Assembly: GCA_015068665.1 (NCBI GenBank)
Contig: SVKB01000014.1
Span: 1-61,999 of the forward strand
From: Oscillospiraceae bacterium
GTDB taxonomy: Bacteria > Bacillota > Clostridia > UMGS1840 > HGM11507
Direction: 5' to 3'
Length of the DNA: 61,999 bases
The position numbers and the translations under genes were made by a program. Shown piece by piece: positions 1 through 7,422 of this stretch. Under the pieces are notes generated by a model. It did no database searches. It was not told where the DNA came from and saw only the letters and a program-made list of their open reading frames with translations. How positions within the stretch are numbered: the first letter of the stretch is position 1; every line of letters starts with the position of its first letter.

Positions 1-123
1 AGGAAATTTTTAGATAGAATGAGGCAAAAACGCAGGTAATATTCGGATATTACCGAGGATTTTAACGATATTATATCAAAAATTTACAATTTAAAAACGA
101 GTTCGGATAACTTTCCGACGGCT
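1..123. mobile_element. Right end of a MITE-like element, cut by the window edge
   Basis: Bases 98-123 (CGAGTTCGGATAACTTTCCG followed by ACGGCT) match the right terminal inverted repeat of the complete element at 23835-24002 with about three differences. Upstream is a hairpin (GGTAATATTCGGATATTACC, 36-55) in the position where the complete element also has a central hairpin, but the surrounding loop sequence differs. The left end lies outside the window. No gene is seen in 1-562; a short open frame at 84-266 runs through repeat sequence and is not convincing. Confidence 0.45.
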
Positions 124-216
124 AATCTTTTTTTCTTATGGCGGATAGAGTTTAAAATACAGGAAAGAATTACTGAAGAAAAGTATGGTTGTGAATTTGA
201 GCAAGCCGGGATTATA

Positions 217-295
217 AATCCTTCGGATTTTCGATATGTTTTTAAAAGGCAAAACTCAATATGCAATTAAAATTGCCCGATATGTGCTTTGCACA
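217..295. repeat. Degenerate CGATATG-linked hairpin array
   Basis: A decayed copy of the array that is better preserved at 6953-7052 and 24104-24190. AAATCCTTCGGATTT comes first, then CGATATG, an imperfect TTTTTAAAAGGCAAAA stem, CTCAATATG, CAATTAAAATTG and CCGATATG, then TGCTTTGCA. Linkers and stems are recognisable but several have mutated. Confidence 0.6.
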
Positions 296-354
296 GTTTA
301 ATTGGTAATTTTATATCGGCGTGTCGAGTCGCCACGCCCTACAGTATTAAAAAA

Positions 355-500
355 GGACGGATGCCGAATGGCATATCCGTCCTATCCTTAATGTTGACAT
401 AAGTCAACAATTCATGATTTTTTTTAAAATCAATTCATGTTATCGAATAGATAACAATTCATGCACCGTAAGGTGCAATTCACTATGCCGCATGCGGCAT
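355..500. repeat. Compound repeat: GGACGG hairpin plus ATTCATG-linked hairpins, left copy
   Basis: It starts with a long hairpin (GGACGGAT..GCC gaat GGC..ATCCGTCC, 355-382). Then come small palindromes separated by the linker AATTCATG: GTTGACATAAGTCAAC, GATTTTTTTTAAAATC, GTTATCGAATAGATAAC, GCACCGTAAGGTGC and ATGCCGCATGCGGCAT. The same sequence recurs inverted at 6817-6944. Between the copies the stems are kept while loops differ. The function is unknown. Confidence 0.8.
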
Positions 501-503
501 ATA

Positions 504-535
504 ATTCTGCATTCTGCACTCTGAATTCTGCATTT
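504..535. repeat. Short heptamer array (ATTCTGC type)
   Basis: About four degenerate 7-bp units of ATTCTGC/ACTCTGA, the reverse complement of the AATGCAG unit that forms the long array at 16004-16192. It continues directly from the ATTCATG array. The mirrored compound repeat starts at 6767 with the same heptamer. Confidence 0.7.
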
Positions 536-562
536 ATATGTCAATTTCCAATCAGTAATCCC

Positions 563-1303
563 CTACCAGTTATCCTTAAGCCATTTTCCCAGCTTTTTTG
601 TAGCCTCCACTGTGGTTTTGGCTCCCGATAAAATGGTTTTTCCGATATACTTTGCACCGTCTGCCACTGTATCTGATGCGTCCGAAACAAAATCGGAAAC
701 ATTGCGCTCCATTTCCATAAACTTTTTGGAGGTTATTATTTTTGTGGAAAATCTCACCACCTCAAGAGCACCTTTATCAATCTCCTCGGCTATATATCCG
801 TTGGGTGCGGTATAGATAGCTATAATATCCTTTATATCTTCAATCCAGTCATCTAAAGCAAATATATCTACAACATTTCCCACCGAAACCTCCCAGGACT
901 TGGGATCGGGATTTTGTTTAAACAGTATATTGGTAACCGCCCTGGCAAAACGGTAGGTAAAAACCACATTTTCAAGAGTGCTGCCGACAATCGCTATAAC
1001 CGTTCCCGCACCCGGGATAAGATGGGCAAGCCTGGTTGCAGCCTTGCACCCTGCAATATACTGAGCGGCCCCCTCCATTATACAAAAACACAGCTCCTTG
1101 CTTCTTTCCTTGGTAAAGCTTATATTATGGTTTTGCGTCATCATCCAGAGCAGGGTTCCCCAAATCCCCGTAATTGCAAAGGTATCTCCTATTCCCTCAA
1201 AAGCCCCTAAGGGTCCGGTTAATGTGGACTCATGCATTGCCCACTGGATATCCTTTTTATCAATCTCGTATATTTTTATTCTTCTCTTGTTTGTATCCCC
1301 CAT
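563..1303 (-). CDS. Hypothetical protein, last gene of the marR-ABC operon
   Basis: A 246-residue protein that I do not recognise. It starts at ATG after a GGGGGT ribosome-binding site, 14 bp behind the patatin gene, so it is very likely co-transcribed. The N-terminal third has a hydrophobic, glycine-rich stretch (GIWGTLLWMM). Around residues 90-120 there is a second one (AHLIPGAGTVIAIVGS) that recalls the PIPGA-type membrane helices of DUF697-like proteins, but that is only a resemblance. The C-terminal 60 residues are amphipathic and helical (SDFVSDASDTVADGAKYIG). There is no signal peptide. Its position suggests a membrane-associated accessory to the exporter or lipase; this is inference. 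Confidence 0.7.
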   Translation of the reverse strand: MGDTNKRRIKIYEIDKKDIQWAMHESTLTGPLGAFEGIGDTFAITGIWGTLLWMMTQNHNISFTKERSKELCFCIMEGAAQYIAGCKAATRLAHLIPGAGTVIAIVGSTLENVVFTYRFARAVTNILFKQNPDPKSWEVSVGNVVDIFALDDWIEDIKDIIAIYTAPNGYIAEEIDKGALEVVRFSTKIITSKKFMEMERNVSDFVSDASDTVADGAKYIGKTILSGAKTTVEATKKLGKWLKDNW

Positions 1304-1317
1304 AGTACCCCCTGATT

Positions 1318-2151
1318 TTAAAGAATTTTGTTAAAATATCCGTCCTCGTAGCCCTTTGAATAAAGACCGCGGATTTTATCGATATCAGTTTCAATTCTTT
1401 TTATTTTTACAGGACGGGAGGGAGCAATTACTACTGCCCTTCCCTCCTTTTCAAGCTTTTCTATTTCCTCAAGCTGTTCGTTATAAACTAAATGTCTTTT
1501 CTTCATTGCCTCCAGAAGACGGGGGTACTTTTTATAATAAAGCTTTGCAAAAAGCATTGCCTTTTCCGCTTCTTTTTTATAACCCCTGTGCCTTGTAAGA
1601 ATTATAACCAGCTTATCACAGCCCTCTGAAAGTGCTCTTTTATATGGAATGGGATCGGTTATCCCCCCGTCTAAATAAAGCCCCTTGCCCATGGGAATTA
1701 TGGGTGAAACAAAGGGAAGGGCGCAGGTAGCTTTGAAAAGATCAAACTTATATCTGTCATTTTTCATTTCATAATACTCGGCATTCCCCGTTAAAATGTT
1801 GGTAACACCGGTTAAAAATTTGGTTTTGCTTTTAAAATAGGCATCATAATCAAAGGGGATAAGCTTTTTCGGAATATCCTCATAAACAAAGGTCTGACCG
1901 AATAAAGCCCCCTCCTTAAAAAGATTTCTTAAAGAAACATATCTTTTATCCCTGATGTATTTTTCGCAGATTTGTAAATTTCTCCCCTTCTGACCGGAGA
2001 TATAGGAAATCCCGTAAGCCGCACCGGCTGAAACTCCCACTCCCACATCAAAGGTGATTCTCTGCTCTAAGAAAGCATCCAGAACACCTGCGGTATACAT
2101 TCCGCGAAGGCCTCCACCCTCTAATACAAGACCTGTTTTAGTCAAGCTCAA
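1318..2151 (-). CDS. Patatin-like phospholipase (YjjU type)
   Basis: A 277-residue protein with all patatin landmarks: the oxyanion-hole motif GGGLRG (residues 12-17), the nucleophile elbow G-V-S-A-G (serine 41) and the catalytic Asp motif DGG near residue 160 (LYLDGGITDP). Patatins are Ser-Asp dyad lipid acyl hydrolases. The size and the C-terminal basic helical region resemble bacterial YjjU-type proteins, whose substrates are mostly unknown. The start codon lies inside the 3' end of the upstream ABC gene (14-bp overlap), so the two are translationally linked. Being in a MarR-controlled exporter operon suggests a role in membrane lipid turnover or detoxification (inference). Confidence 0.9.
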   Translation of the reverse strand: MSLTKTGLVLEGGGLRGMYTAGVLDAFLEQRITFDVGVGVSAGAAYGISYISGQKGRNLQICEKYIRDKRYVSLRNLFKEGALFGQTFVYEDIPKKLIPFDYDAYFKSKTKFLTGVTNILTGNAEYYEMKNDRYKFDLFKATCALPFVSPIIPMGKGLYLDGGITDPIPYKRALSEGCDKLVIILTRHRGYKKEAEKAMLFAKLYYKKYPRLLEAMKKRHLVYNEQLEEIEKLEKEGRAVVIAPSRPVKIKRIETDIDKIRGLYSKGYEDGYFNKIL

Positions 2152-4024
2152 TCACCCCATCATATAGCATTTTATATCTGCCGTTCATTTTAAGAAGCTC
2201 CTCGTGAGTGCCTCTTTCAATAATTTTTCCGCCCTCCATAACCATAATTATATCGGAGTTTCTGACCGTTGAAAGACGGTGGGCAATAACAAAGGTGGTT
2301 TTCCCCTTCATAAGCTTTTCAAGCCCCTTGTCAATAAGCTTTTCGGTCATGGTATCAACCGAGCTTGTAGCCTCGTCAAAAATTAAAATCGGTGTTTTTG
2401 CTATTGCGGCACGGGCAATATTAAGAAGCTGTCGCTGTCCCTGGGAAAGATTTGCCCCATCTCCCTCAATCATGGTATCATACCCATCGGGAAGCTTTAA
2501 TATAAAGCTGTGAGCACTTGCCAATTTTGCCGCTTCAACTACCTCCTCATCGGTAGCCGAAAGCCTGCCGTAGCGGATGTTTTCCCTTACGGTGCCGGTA
2601 AAAAGATGTGTATCCTGCAGTACCATGGCAATGGCTTTTCTTAAATCATCTCTTTTTATTTTCTTTATTTCAATTCCGTCAATTAAAATTTTTCCGTCGG
2701 TAATATCATAAAAACGGGTTATAAGATTGGTAACCGTGGTTTTTCCCGCACCGGTTGATCCCACAAAAGCGATTTTCTGACCGCTTTTTGCATCAATGCA
2801 GGCATCCTTTAAAACCTGCTTTTCGGGAACATAGGAAAAGTCAACATCAATAAATTTAACCTCACCCTTTGCCTCGATTTTTTCATCACCGCAAACCCAG
2901 AAGAAGCTGTCATTTTCAACCAGTAATGAATATATCCCCTCATGGTCGCTTATCTCAGCCTTTTCGTCAAAAACGTCACATATTCTTTCAATACCCGCAG
3001 TTGCGGAAACAATTGAATTATACTGATTTGACGCTTCGTTAATAGGCTTTCCGAACTGTCTTGCAAGCTGTAAAAAAACCACAAGACCGCCCACACTCAA
3101 ATGCCCCGAAAGGGCGAAAAGTCCGCCAATCATAGCAATAAGCGAGTAGTTTATATTATTAAGATTGGACATAACGGGCATCATGGCACCGCCAAAGGAC
3201 TGAGCTGTAATTGATGCCCTTCTTAATTCATCATTGAGTCTTGAAAACTCCTTCTTTGCCCTTTCCTCATAGTTAAAAACCTTAACTACCTTCTGACCTG
3301 TGATGGTTTCCTCAATATATCCGTTAACCGCACCTAAATTTCTTTGCTGAAGCTTATAGTATTTCCCTCCGTGCTTCATAATTGTTCTTGATGTAACAAA
3401 CAAAACAGGGGTTATAAGCAGGGTAACCAGGGTTAAAAGAGGATTTTTACTGAGCATTAAGTAAATAATACCCGATAAGGTTATAACACTTGAAAACAAA
3501 GCGGTAAGAGAATTGTTAAGAGCCTCGTTAAGAGTGTCAACATCATTGGTAAAACGGCTCATAACCTCACCGTTCGTGTGAGTATCATAGTATCTTACAC
3601 CAAGGGTCTGAAGATGGGAAAATAAAGCCTCTCTTAAATCCTTAATGGTTTTCTGGGTAACCTTAATCATAATACGGCTCTGAAAATACTGGGCAATAAC
3701 CGAAATAAGATAAAAGCAAAGAAGGGTAAGTGCCCCCTTTATAAGCCCGCCTATTCTTTGGGCTACGGTTATATCAAGCTCCATATCAAGAAAATTGTCA
3801 ATAATGGGCTGAAGAGTATTTGTAGCATTTAAGGTTGCAAAAATATTTAAAAGCACAAGCAAAAAGGCAAGAATAATTAAAAATCTGCTTTTTTTCACAT
3901 ACTGCCAGATAAATCTTACTGCTCTTTTAAAATCACGGGGCTTCTGGATAACCATATTTCCCCCTCTGCCCGGACCGCCTCCGGGACGTCTTTGCCCACC
4001 CATTGGGCCCATCGGTCCTGCCAT
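2138..4024 (-). CDS. ABC exporter half-transporter, permease plus ATPase (second subunit)
   Basis: A 628-residue fused ABC exporter. A glycine/proline/arginine-rich head (MAGPMGPMGGQRRPGGGPGR) precedes about six membrane helices (residues 40-330). The nucleotide-binding domain has Walker A GSTGAGKTT, signature LSQGQRQ and Walker B ILIFDEATSS. The Gly/Met-rich head is typical of the second partner of heterodimeric clostridial exporters. It lies 1 bp after the first ABC gene, strong evidence of a heterodimer of the LmrCD/YheHI kind. Such pairs export drugs, lipids or peptides; the substrate cannot be read from the sequence. The SD is AGGGGGTG. Confidence 0.93.
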   Translation of the reverse strand: MAGPMGPMGGQRRPGGGPGRGGNMVIQKPRDFKRAVRFIWQYVKKSRFLIILAFLLVLLNIFATLNATNTLQPIIDNFLDMELDITVAQRIGGLIKGALTLLCFYLISVIAQYFQSRIMIKVTQKTIKDLREALFSHLQTLGVRYYDTHTNGEVMSRFTNDVDTLNEALNNSLTALFSSVITLSGIIYLMLSKNPLLTLVTLLITPVLFVTSRTIMKHGGKYYKLQQRNLGAVNGYIEETITGQKVVKVFNYEERAKKEFSRLNDELRRASITAQSFGGAMMPVMSNLNNINYSLIAMIGGLFALSGHLSVGGLVVFLQLARQFGKPINEASNQYNSIVSATAGIERICDVFDEKAEISDHEGIYSLLVENDSFFWVCGDEKIEAKGEVKFIDVDFSYVPEKQVLKDACIDAKSGQKIAFVGSTGAGKTTVTNLITRFYDITDGKILIDGIEIKKIKRDDLRKAIAMVLQDTHLFTGTVRENIRYGRLSATDEEVVEAAKLASAHSFILKLPDGYDTMIEGDGANLSQGQRQLLNIARAAIAKTPILIFDEATSSVDTMTEKLIDKGLEKLMKGKTTFVIAHRLSTVRNSDIIMVMEGGKIIERGTHEELLKMNGRYKMLYDGVIELD

Positions 4025-4025
4025 A

Positions 4026-5747
4026 TTATTTCACCCCCTGCTGTGATTCATAGATTTCGCGGTAGGTTTCGCTTGTTTTTAAAAGCTCCTCGTGAGTACC
4101 AACCGCTTCAACGGTGGAATTATTCATAACAACAATCTTATCCGCATCTCTTACAGAGCTTATTCTCTGGGCAATAATAAAGGTGGTAGTATCCTTTAAA
4201 ACGGTATTGAAGCTTTCTCTTATATTTCTTTCGGTAGCAGTATCAACCGCACTGGTGGAATCGTCCAGAATAAGAATTGCAGGTCTTTTAATCATTGCAC
4301 GGGCAATGCAAAGCCTTTGCCTTTGCCCGCCCGAGAGATTGGCACCGCCCTGGTCAATATAGGTGTTATACCCATCGGGAAAGGCCGTAATAAATTCGTG
4401 AGCCTGTGCCGCACGGGCAAAAAATTCTATTTCCTCATCGGTGGCGTGTTCATTGCCCCACCTTAGGTTTTCACTGACCGAACCCGAAAACAGGGTGTTC
4501 TTCTGCAGAACAACACCAATATTTTCTCTTAAGAAATCAATGTCATATTCCTTAATATCAACTCCGTCAATGAGAAGCTCACCCTCGGTAACATCGAAAA
4601 GTCTTGGAATAAGCTGAACAAGAGTTGTCTTACCGCTTCCTGTACCTCCGACAACTGCGATAACCTCGCCCTTTTTCGCCTCAAAGCTTACGTTTTTAAG
4701 AACATATTCCTTCTGCGTGCTTGAATATTTAAAGGAAACATCCTTAAAGGTAACATTCCCCGAAAGCTTTTCGGTGATAATAGGATTTTTAATATTTTTC
4801 AAGGTTGATTCAGTAGTGAAAACCTCACTTACTCGCTTAAAGGAAGCGCTTGCCCTTGTCATATTTATAAACATCATGGAAAACATCATAAGTGAAAATA
4901 AAATATGATTTATATAGTTAAGATAAGCGGATAGCTCGGCAACAGTCATGGTTGAATTTATAATCTGATTACCGCCGAACCATACTATAAGCACGGTGGA
5001 AACATTAAGTAAAAGGGACATAATGGGCATATTCAAAATAACTATATACATTGCCCTTAAGGAGGTTTCCATAAGATGGGTATTTGCTTTGTTGAATTTT
5101 TCCTTTTCATCCTCCTGACGGACAAAGGATTTAACAACCCTTACATTCATAAGATTTTCTCTTATTGTACCGTTTAATTTATCCATTGCCTTCTGCATAA
5201 TTCCGAAAAGGGGAGTGGATTTTATTATTATAAGCGCTAATGACAAAGCAAGAATAGGAACAATAAAGATAAATATTGAGGATATACTTGCATTTAAGGT
5301 AAGAGTCATAAAAATGGCAAATAAAAACATCAGCGGCGCCCTTACCATAATTCGCATACACATAGTTACCGTGTGCTGAATGTGGGTAACATCATTGGTC
5401 ATACGGGTAACTAAGGATTCGGTTGAGAATTTATCTATGTTTTCAAAGGAAAACTCCTGAACCTTTGAAAAAATTCCTGCTCTTAAATCAGCGGCAAAGG
5501 AAACCCCTGCCTTTGCAGAGCATCTTGCATTCATAACTCCCGAAAAAGCGGCAAATATTGCTACCAGCACCATAAGAATTCCCACATTAACAATATAGGA
5601 AGTATTACCCTTCATAATACCGTTTTCAATAATGCGGGACATAAGATAAGGCTCCAGCATAACGCAGATAACATCAAAAATCATAAACATAACTGCAAGA
5701 AGCACCGTTCCAATGTAAGGAACAATATATTTTAAAATTCTTTTCAT
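4026..5747 (-). CDS. ABC exporter half-transporter, permease plus ATPase (first subunit)
   Basis: A 573-residue half-transporter. Six predicted membrane helices lie in residues 1-310. The ATPase domain has Walker A GGTGSGKTT, signature LSGGQRQR, and a Walker B in which the usual catalytic glutamate is replaced (ILILDDSTSA: Asp-Asp instead of Asp-Glu). In heterodimeric exporters one subunit often carries such a degenerate site, and the partner at 2138-4024 keeps DEATSS. This supports an asymmetric heterodimer. The start overlaps the marR stop by 4 bp, giving tight coupling. Confidence 0.93.
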   Translation of the reverse strand: MKRILKYIVPYIGTVLLAVMFMIFDVICVMLEPYLMSRIIENGIMKGNTSYIVNVGILMVLVAIFAAFSGVMNARCSAKAGVSFAADLRAGIFSKVQEFSFENIDKFSTESLVTRMTNDVTHIQHTVTMCMRIMVRAPLMFLFAIFMTLTLNASISSIFIFIVPILALSLALIIIKSTPLFGIMQKAMDKLNGTIRENLMNVRVVKSFVRQEDEKEKFNKANTHLMETSLRAMYIVILNMPIMSLLLNVSTVLIVWFGGNQIINSTMTVAELSAYLNYINHILFSLMMFSMMFINMTRASASFKRVSEVFTTESTLKNIKNPIITEKLSGNVTFKDVSFKYSSTQKEYVLKNVSFEAKKGEVIAVVGGTGSGKTTLVQLIPRLFDVTEGELLIDGVDIKEYDIDFLRENIGVVLQKNTLFSGSVSENLRWGNEHATDEEIEFFARAAQAHEFITAFPDGYNTYIDQGGANLSGGQRQRLCIARAMIKRPAILILDDSTSAVDTATERNIRESFNTVLKDTTTFIIAQRISSVRDADKIVVMNNSTVEAVGTHEELLKTSETYREIYESQQGVK

Positions 5748-6175
5748 TCTGATTCTCCTTTAAGATTTTTCAGCATCTTTTCATAAAGCTTAAACATCAT
5801 ATCAAGCTCGGTATCGGTAAAGCCCTTAAACTGACCTGCAAGTGTATTTTTTAAAATTTCATCGGCAGCCAAAAGCTTTTTTTCACCAAGGGGAGTAAGC
5901 TTTATAAGGTTTCTGCGCAAATCCTCCTTTGAGGGTTCTCTTATTATAAGACCGTTTTTTTCAAGACGGTTTAAGGAGCAGGTAATGCTTGCCTTGGAGC
6001 ATTCGGTCTCCTTTGCCAGAGTATTCTGATCGCACCCGCCCGTAGCCTTTAAAAGCTTAAGCAGTCTGGGCTGACCGAAATACAGCCCCTCCTTTTCAAG
6101 CAAACGGTTTAAATTCTTACGCCTGTTTTGTAAAATTTTTCCTTCAAGATTAAGGATTGTATCTAAATCTGTCAT
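5744..6175 (-). CDS. MarR-family transcriptional regulator
   Basis: A 143-residue winged-helix protein; I choose the ATG at 6175, five bases after GGAGG, over a TTG further upstream. The recognition part is NTLAKETECSKASITCSLNRLEKNGLI, followed by a wing (REPSKEDLRRNLIKLTPLGEK), typical of MarR. It is the first gene of the operon and overlaps the first ABC gene. An inverted repeat just downstream of its promoter suggests autorepression, relieved by a ligand that the exporter probably removes (inference from the family). Confidence 0.92.
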   Translation of the reverse strand: MTDLDTILNLEGKILQNRRKNLNRLLEKEGLYFGQPRLLKLLKATGGCDQNTLAKETECSKASITCSLNRLEKNGLIIREPSKEDLRRNLIKLTPLGEKKLLAADEILKNTLAGQFKGFTDTELDMMFKLYEKMLKNLKGESE

Positions 6176-6188
6176 TTCATCCTCCAAT

Positions 6189-6237
6189 TAGTTAGTCGCT
6201 TAACTATTATTTTACAGTATTTTCATAACCCTGTCAA
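6189..6237 (-). promoter_or_regulatory. marR operon promoter with putative MarR operator
   Basis: Minus-strand -35 TTGACA (6232-6237), a 17-bp spacer and -10 TAAAAT (6209-6214). Just downstream is a perfect 6-bp inverted repeat TAGTTA-AGCGAC-TAACTA (6189-6206), covering the likely transcription start. The spacing and AT-rich palindrome are typical of MarR operators. Whether MarR binds here is inference. Confidence 0.8.
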
Positions 6238-6292
6238 TATGAATTAAAAAAAGAATTAACGGTATACTAAAAATGAAAGGAGTGGATTTAAA

Positions 6293-6355
6293 ATGAGCAA
6301 CAAGAAATCAAAGAAAAACGAAAAAAATGAGAAAAATGATGAAAAAGGTAACTGA
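6293..6355 (+). CDS. Possible 20-residue lysine-rich leader peptide
   Basis: ATG at 6293 follows a good SD (AAAGGAG) and encodes a peptide of mostly Lys, Asn, Glu and Asp, ending at TGA 6355, three bases before the next small gene. It may be a leader peptide or a chance frame. A frame error joining it to the next gene is also possible. Confidence is low because low-complexity A-rich DNA yields such frames by chance. Confidence 0.3.
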   Translation: MSNKKSKKNEKNEKNDEKGN

Positions 6356-6358
6356 GCT

Positions 6359-6532
6359 ATGGGGAATAATGCTTGCAAAAATAACAGGAAAGAAAAAATA
6401 GCGCAAAAAACAAAAGAAGTTATAAAAGCCTATACCGCACCGGGTCTTACAAAGTGCGATCCCAACGGAAGCTATACGGGAAACCCGAAAGAAAAGTTTG
6501 AAAAGCCCGTACAGGATGTTGATGATTTATAA
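6359..6532 (+). CDS. Small conserved-looking protein with a GSYTG / PVQDVDDL tail
   Basis: A 57-codon ORF: a lysine-rich head, then YTAPGLTKCDPNGSYTGNP and a C-terminal EKPVQDVDDL. I recall this proline-rich pattern (DPxGSYTGxP...PVQDxDDL) from small uncharacterised clostridial proteins, but could not check it. There is no signal peptide or membrane segment. It is divergent from marR, preceded by a second short frame with a good SD. The function is unknown. Confidence 0.55.
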   Translation: MGNNACKNNRKEKIAQKTKEVIKAYTAPGLTKCDPNGSYTGNPKEKFEKPVQDVDDL

Positions 6533-6586
6533 AGAGAATTAATAATTTATTCATATTACTTTCATTAAATCATCATAATTATGTTT

Positions 6587-6747
6587 TATAATTTAAGCGT
6601 AAGGTAAATAAATGCCTTACAACCCCAGAACCCCTTTGGGAAGAAATTCCCACCCTTCATGCCGGGAAACCGGCAAAAAAATAACCGGAACTAATCCCCT
6701 CCGGTTAATAATCCCACACGAAAAGGAAGCCGAAAGGCTTCTTTTTC
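6587..6747 (+). ncRNA. Candidate structured small RNA with its own terminator
   Basis: A TATAAT box (6587-6592; no clear -35) is followed by about 150 nt without a reading frame but with four consecutive hairpins: GTAAGG/CCTTAC, GGGAA-gaaa-TTCCC, GCCGG-gaaa-CCGGC and AACCGG/CCGGTT. It ends in a Rho-independent terminator (GGAAGCC-gaaa-GGCTTC then T5, 6721-6747). Unpaired C-rich stretches (AACCCCAGAACCCC) join the stems. I could not match it to a riboswitch or RNA family known to me. It may equally be a leader that lost its gene. Confidence 0.5.
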
Positions 6748-6766
6748 AATTTTAAATCACCATTGT

Positions 6767-6944
6767 GAATGCAGAATGCAGAATTCAGAGTGCAGAATGC
6801 AGAATGTAGAATGTAGAATGAATTGCACCTTGCGGTGCATGAATTGTTATCAGCTTGATAACATGAATTGATTTTTACAAATCATGAATTGTTGACTTAT
6901 GTCAACATTAAGGATAGGACGGATATGCCATTCGGCATCCGTCC
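6767..6944. repeat. Compound repeat, right (inverted) copy: heptamers, ATTCATG hairpins, GGACGG hairpin
   Basis: A mirror image of 355-535. AATGCAG heptamers (6767-6816) lead into GCACCTTGCGGTGC, GTTATCAGCTTGATAAC, GATTTTTACAAATC and GTTGACTTATGTCAAC, separated by ATGAATTG. The GGACGGATATGCC-attc-GGCATCCGTCC hairpin follows (6917-6944). Identity to the left copy is high over about 120 bp, with the differences mostly in loops. Confidence 0.8.
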
Positions 6945-6952
6945 TTTTCTCG

Positions 6953-7052
6953 TTGCCGTAAGGCAACATATCGAGTTCCGAAGGAACATATCGAGTGCGA
7001 AGCACATATCGAGTTTTGCCTTGGCAAAACATATCGAAAATCCGAAGGATTT
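6953..7052. repeat. CGATATG-linked hairpin array (five cassettes)
   Basis: Read on the minus strand the order is AAATCC-TTCG-GATTT, TTTTGCCAAGGCAAAA, TGCTTCGCA, TTCCTTCGGAA and TTGCCTTACGGCAA, each separated by CTCGATATG. The same ordered set recurs at 23138-23303 and 24104-24190. Any frame crossing it yields artefactual RYV..TRYV peptides. Confidence 0.85.
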
Positions 7053-7060
7053 ATACTATG

Positions 7061-7112
7061 AATCCTCCCACCGCTAAAGCGGTCCCCCCTCCTTTAGGCA
7101 AGGAGGGCTTGG
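7061..7112. repeat. CCTCC/GGAGG hairpin module
   Basis: CCTCCCACCGCTAAAGCGGT (the CCGCTAAAGCGG part is palindromic) is followed by CCCCCCTCCTTTAGGCAAGG and AGGG. The reverse complement, with one insertion, is at 10415-10475, and a diverged version is at 23308-23352. It is adjacent to CGATATG arrays in all three places. Confidence 0.75.
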
Positions 7113-7181
7113 CATGCCGAGGTCGTCACGCCCTACTGATATCAGCAATCCCAAAAAGCAGGAAAAATTTCTTGGATTGGA

Positions 7182-7245
7182 CGAATTCAGCCCCAAAGGG
7201 GTGAAACCCGAAGGCGTACTTAGGTACGTCGAGTGGCTGAATTCG
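7182..7245. repeat. Cruciform-like inverted repeat with two inner hairpins
   Basis: CGAATTCAGCC (7182-7192) and GGCTGAATTCG (7235-7245) form a perfect 11-bp stem. Inside are CCCC-aaa-GGGG and GCGTAC-ttag-GTACG(T), giving a potential three-way junction. No gene is associated. The rest of 7113-7312 holds only small hairpins (for example AAATTTGCTTGCAAATTT). Confidence 0.6.
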
Positions 7246-7312
7246 TTCAAAACGCAAAGCATTTTAATTCATAAATTTGCTTGCAAATTTATTCCTTATT
7301 TTAACAATGTAC

Positions 7313-7350
7313 ACTACAAAAAAATGTGCCTACCTTTCGGTAAGCACATT
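7313..7350 (-). terminator. Rho-independent terminator of the arginine operon
   Basis: On the minus strand AATGTGCTTACC-gaaa-GGTAGGCACATT is followed by T7. It lies about 75 bp downstream of the GNAT stop. Between it and the stop are three near-tandem ACGCTTTTTT units (7395-7428), which add further T tracts. Confidence 0.85.
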
Positions 7351-7422
7351 ATTTTTTTATCTATCCCCTGCTTTGCGTGGTCCGGGGAATTTTAACGCTT
7401 TTTTACGCTTTTTTCACGCTTT

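Noticed and set aside
6953-7052. CRISPR array
   Set aside because: The constant element is only 9 bp, the intervening units are palindromic and recur in fixed order elsewhere, and no cas genes are present.
6850-7395. Overlapping short frames in both directions
   Set aside because: They run through hairpin arrays and modules, with no SD and peptides (TRYV, HIEF) that repeat between arrays.
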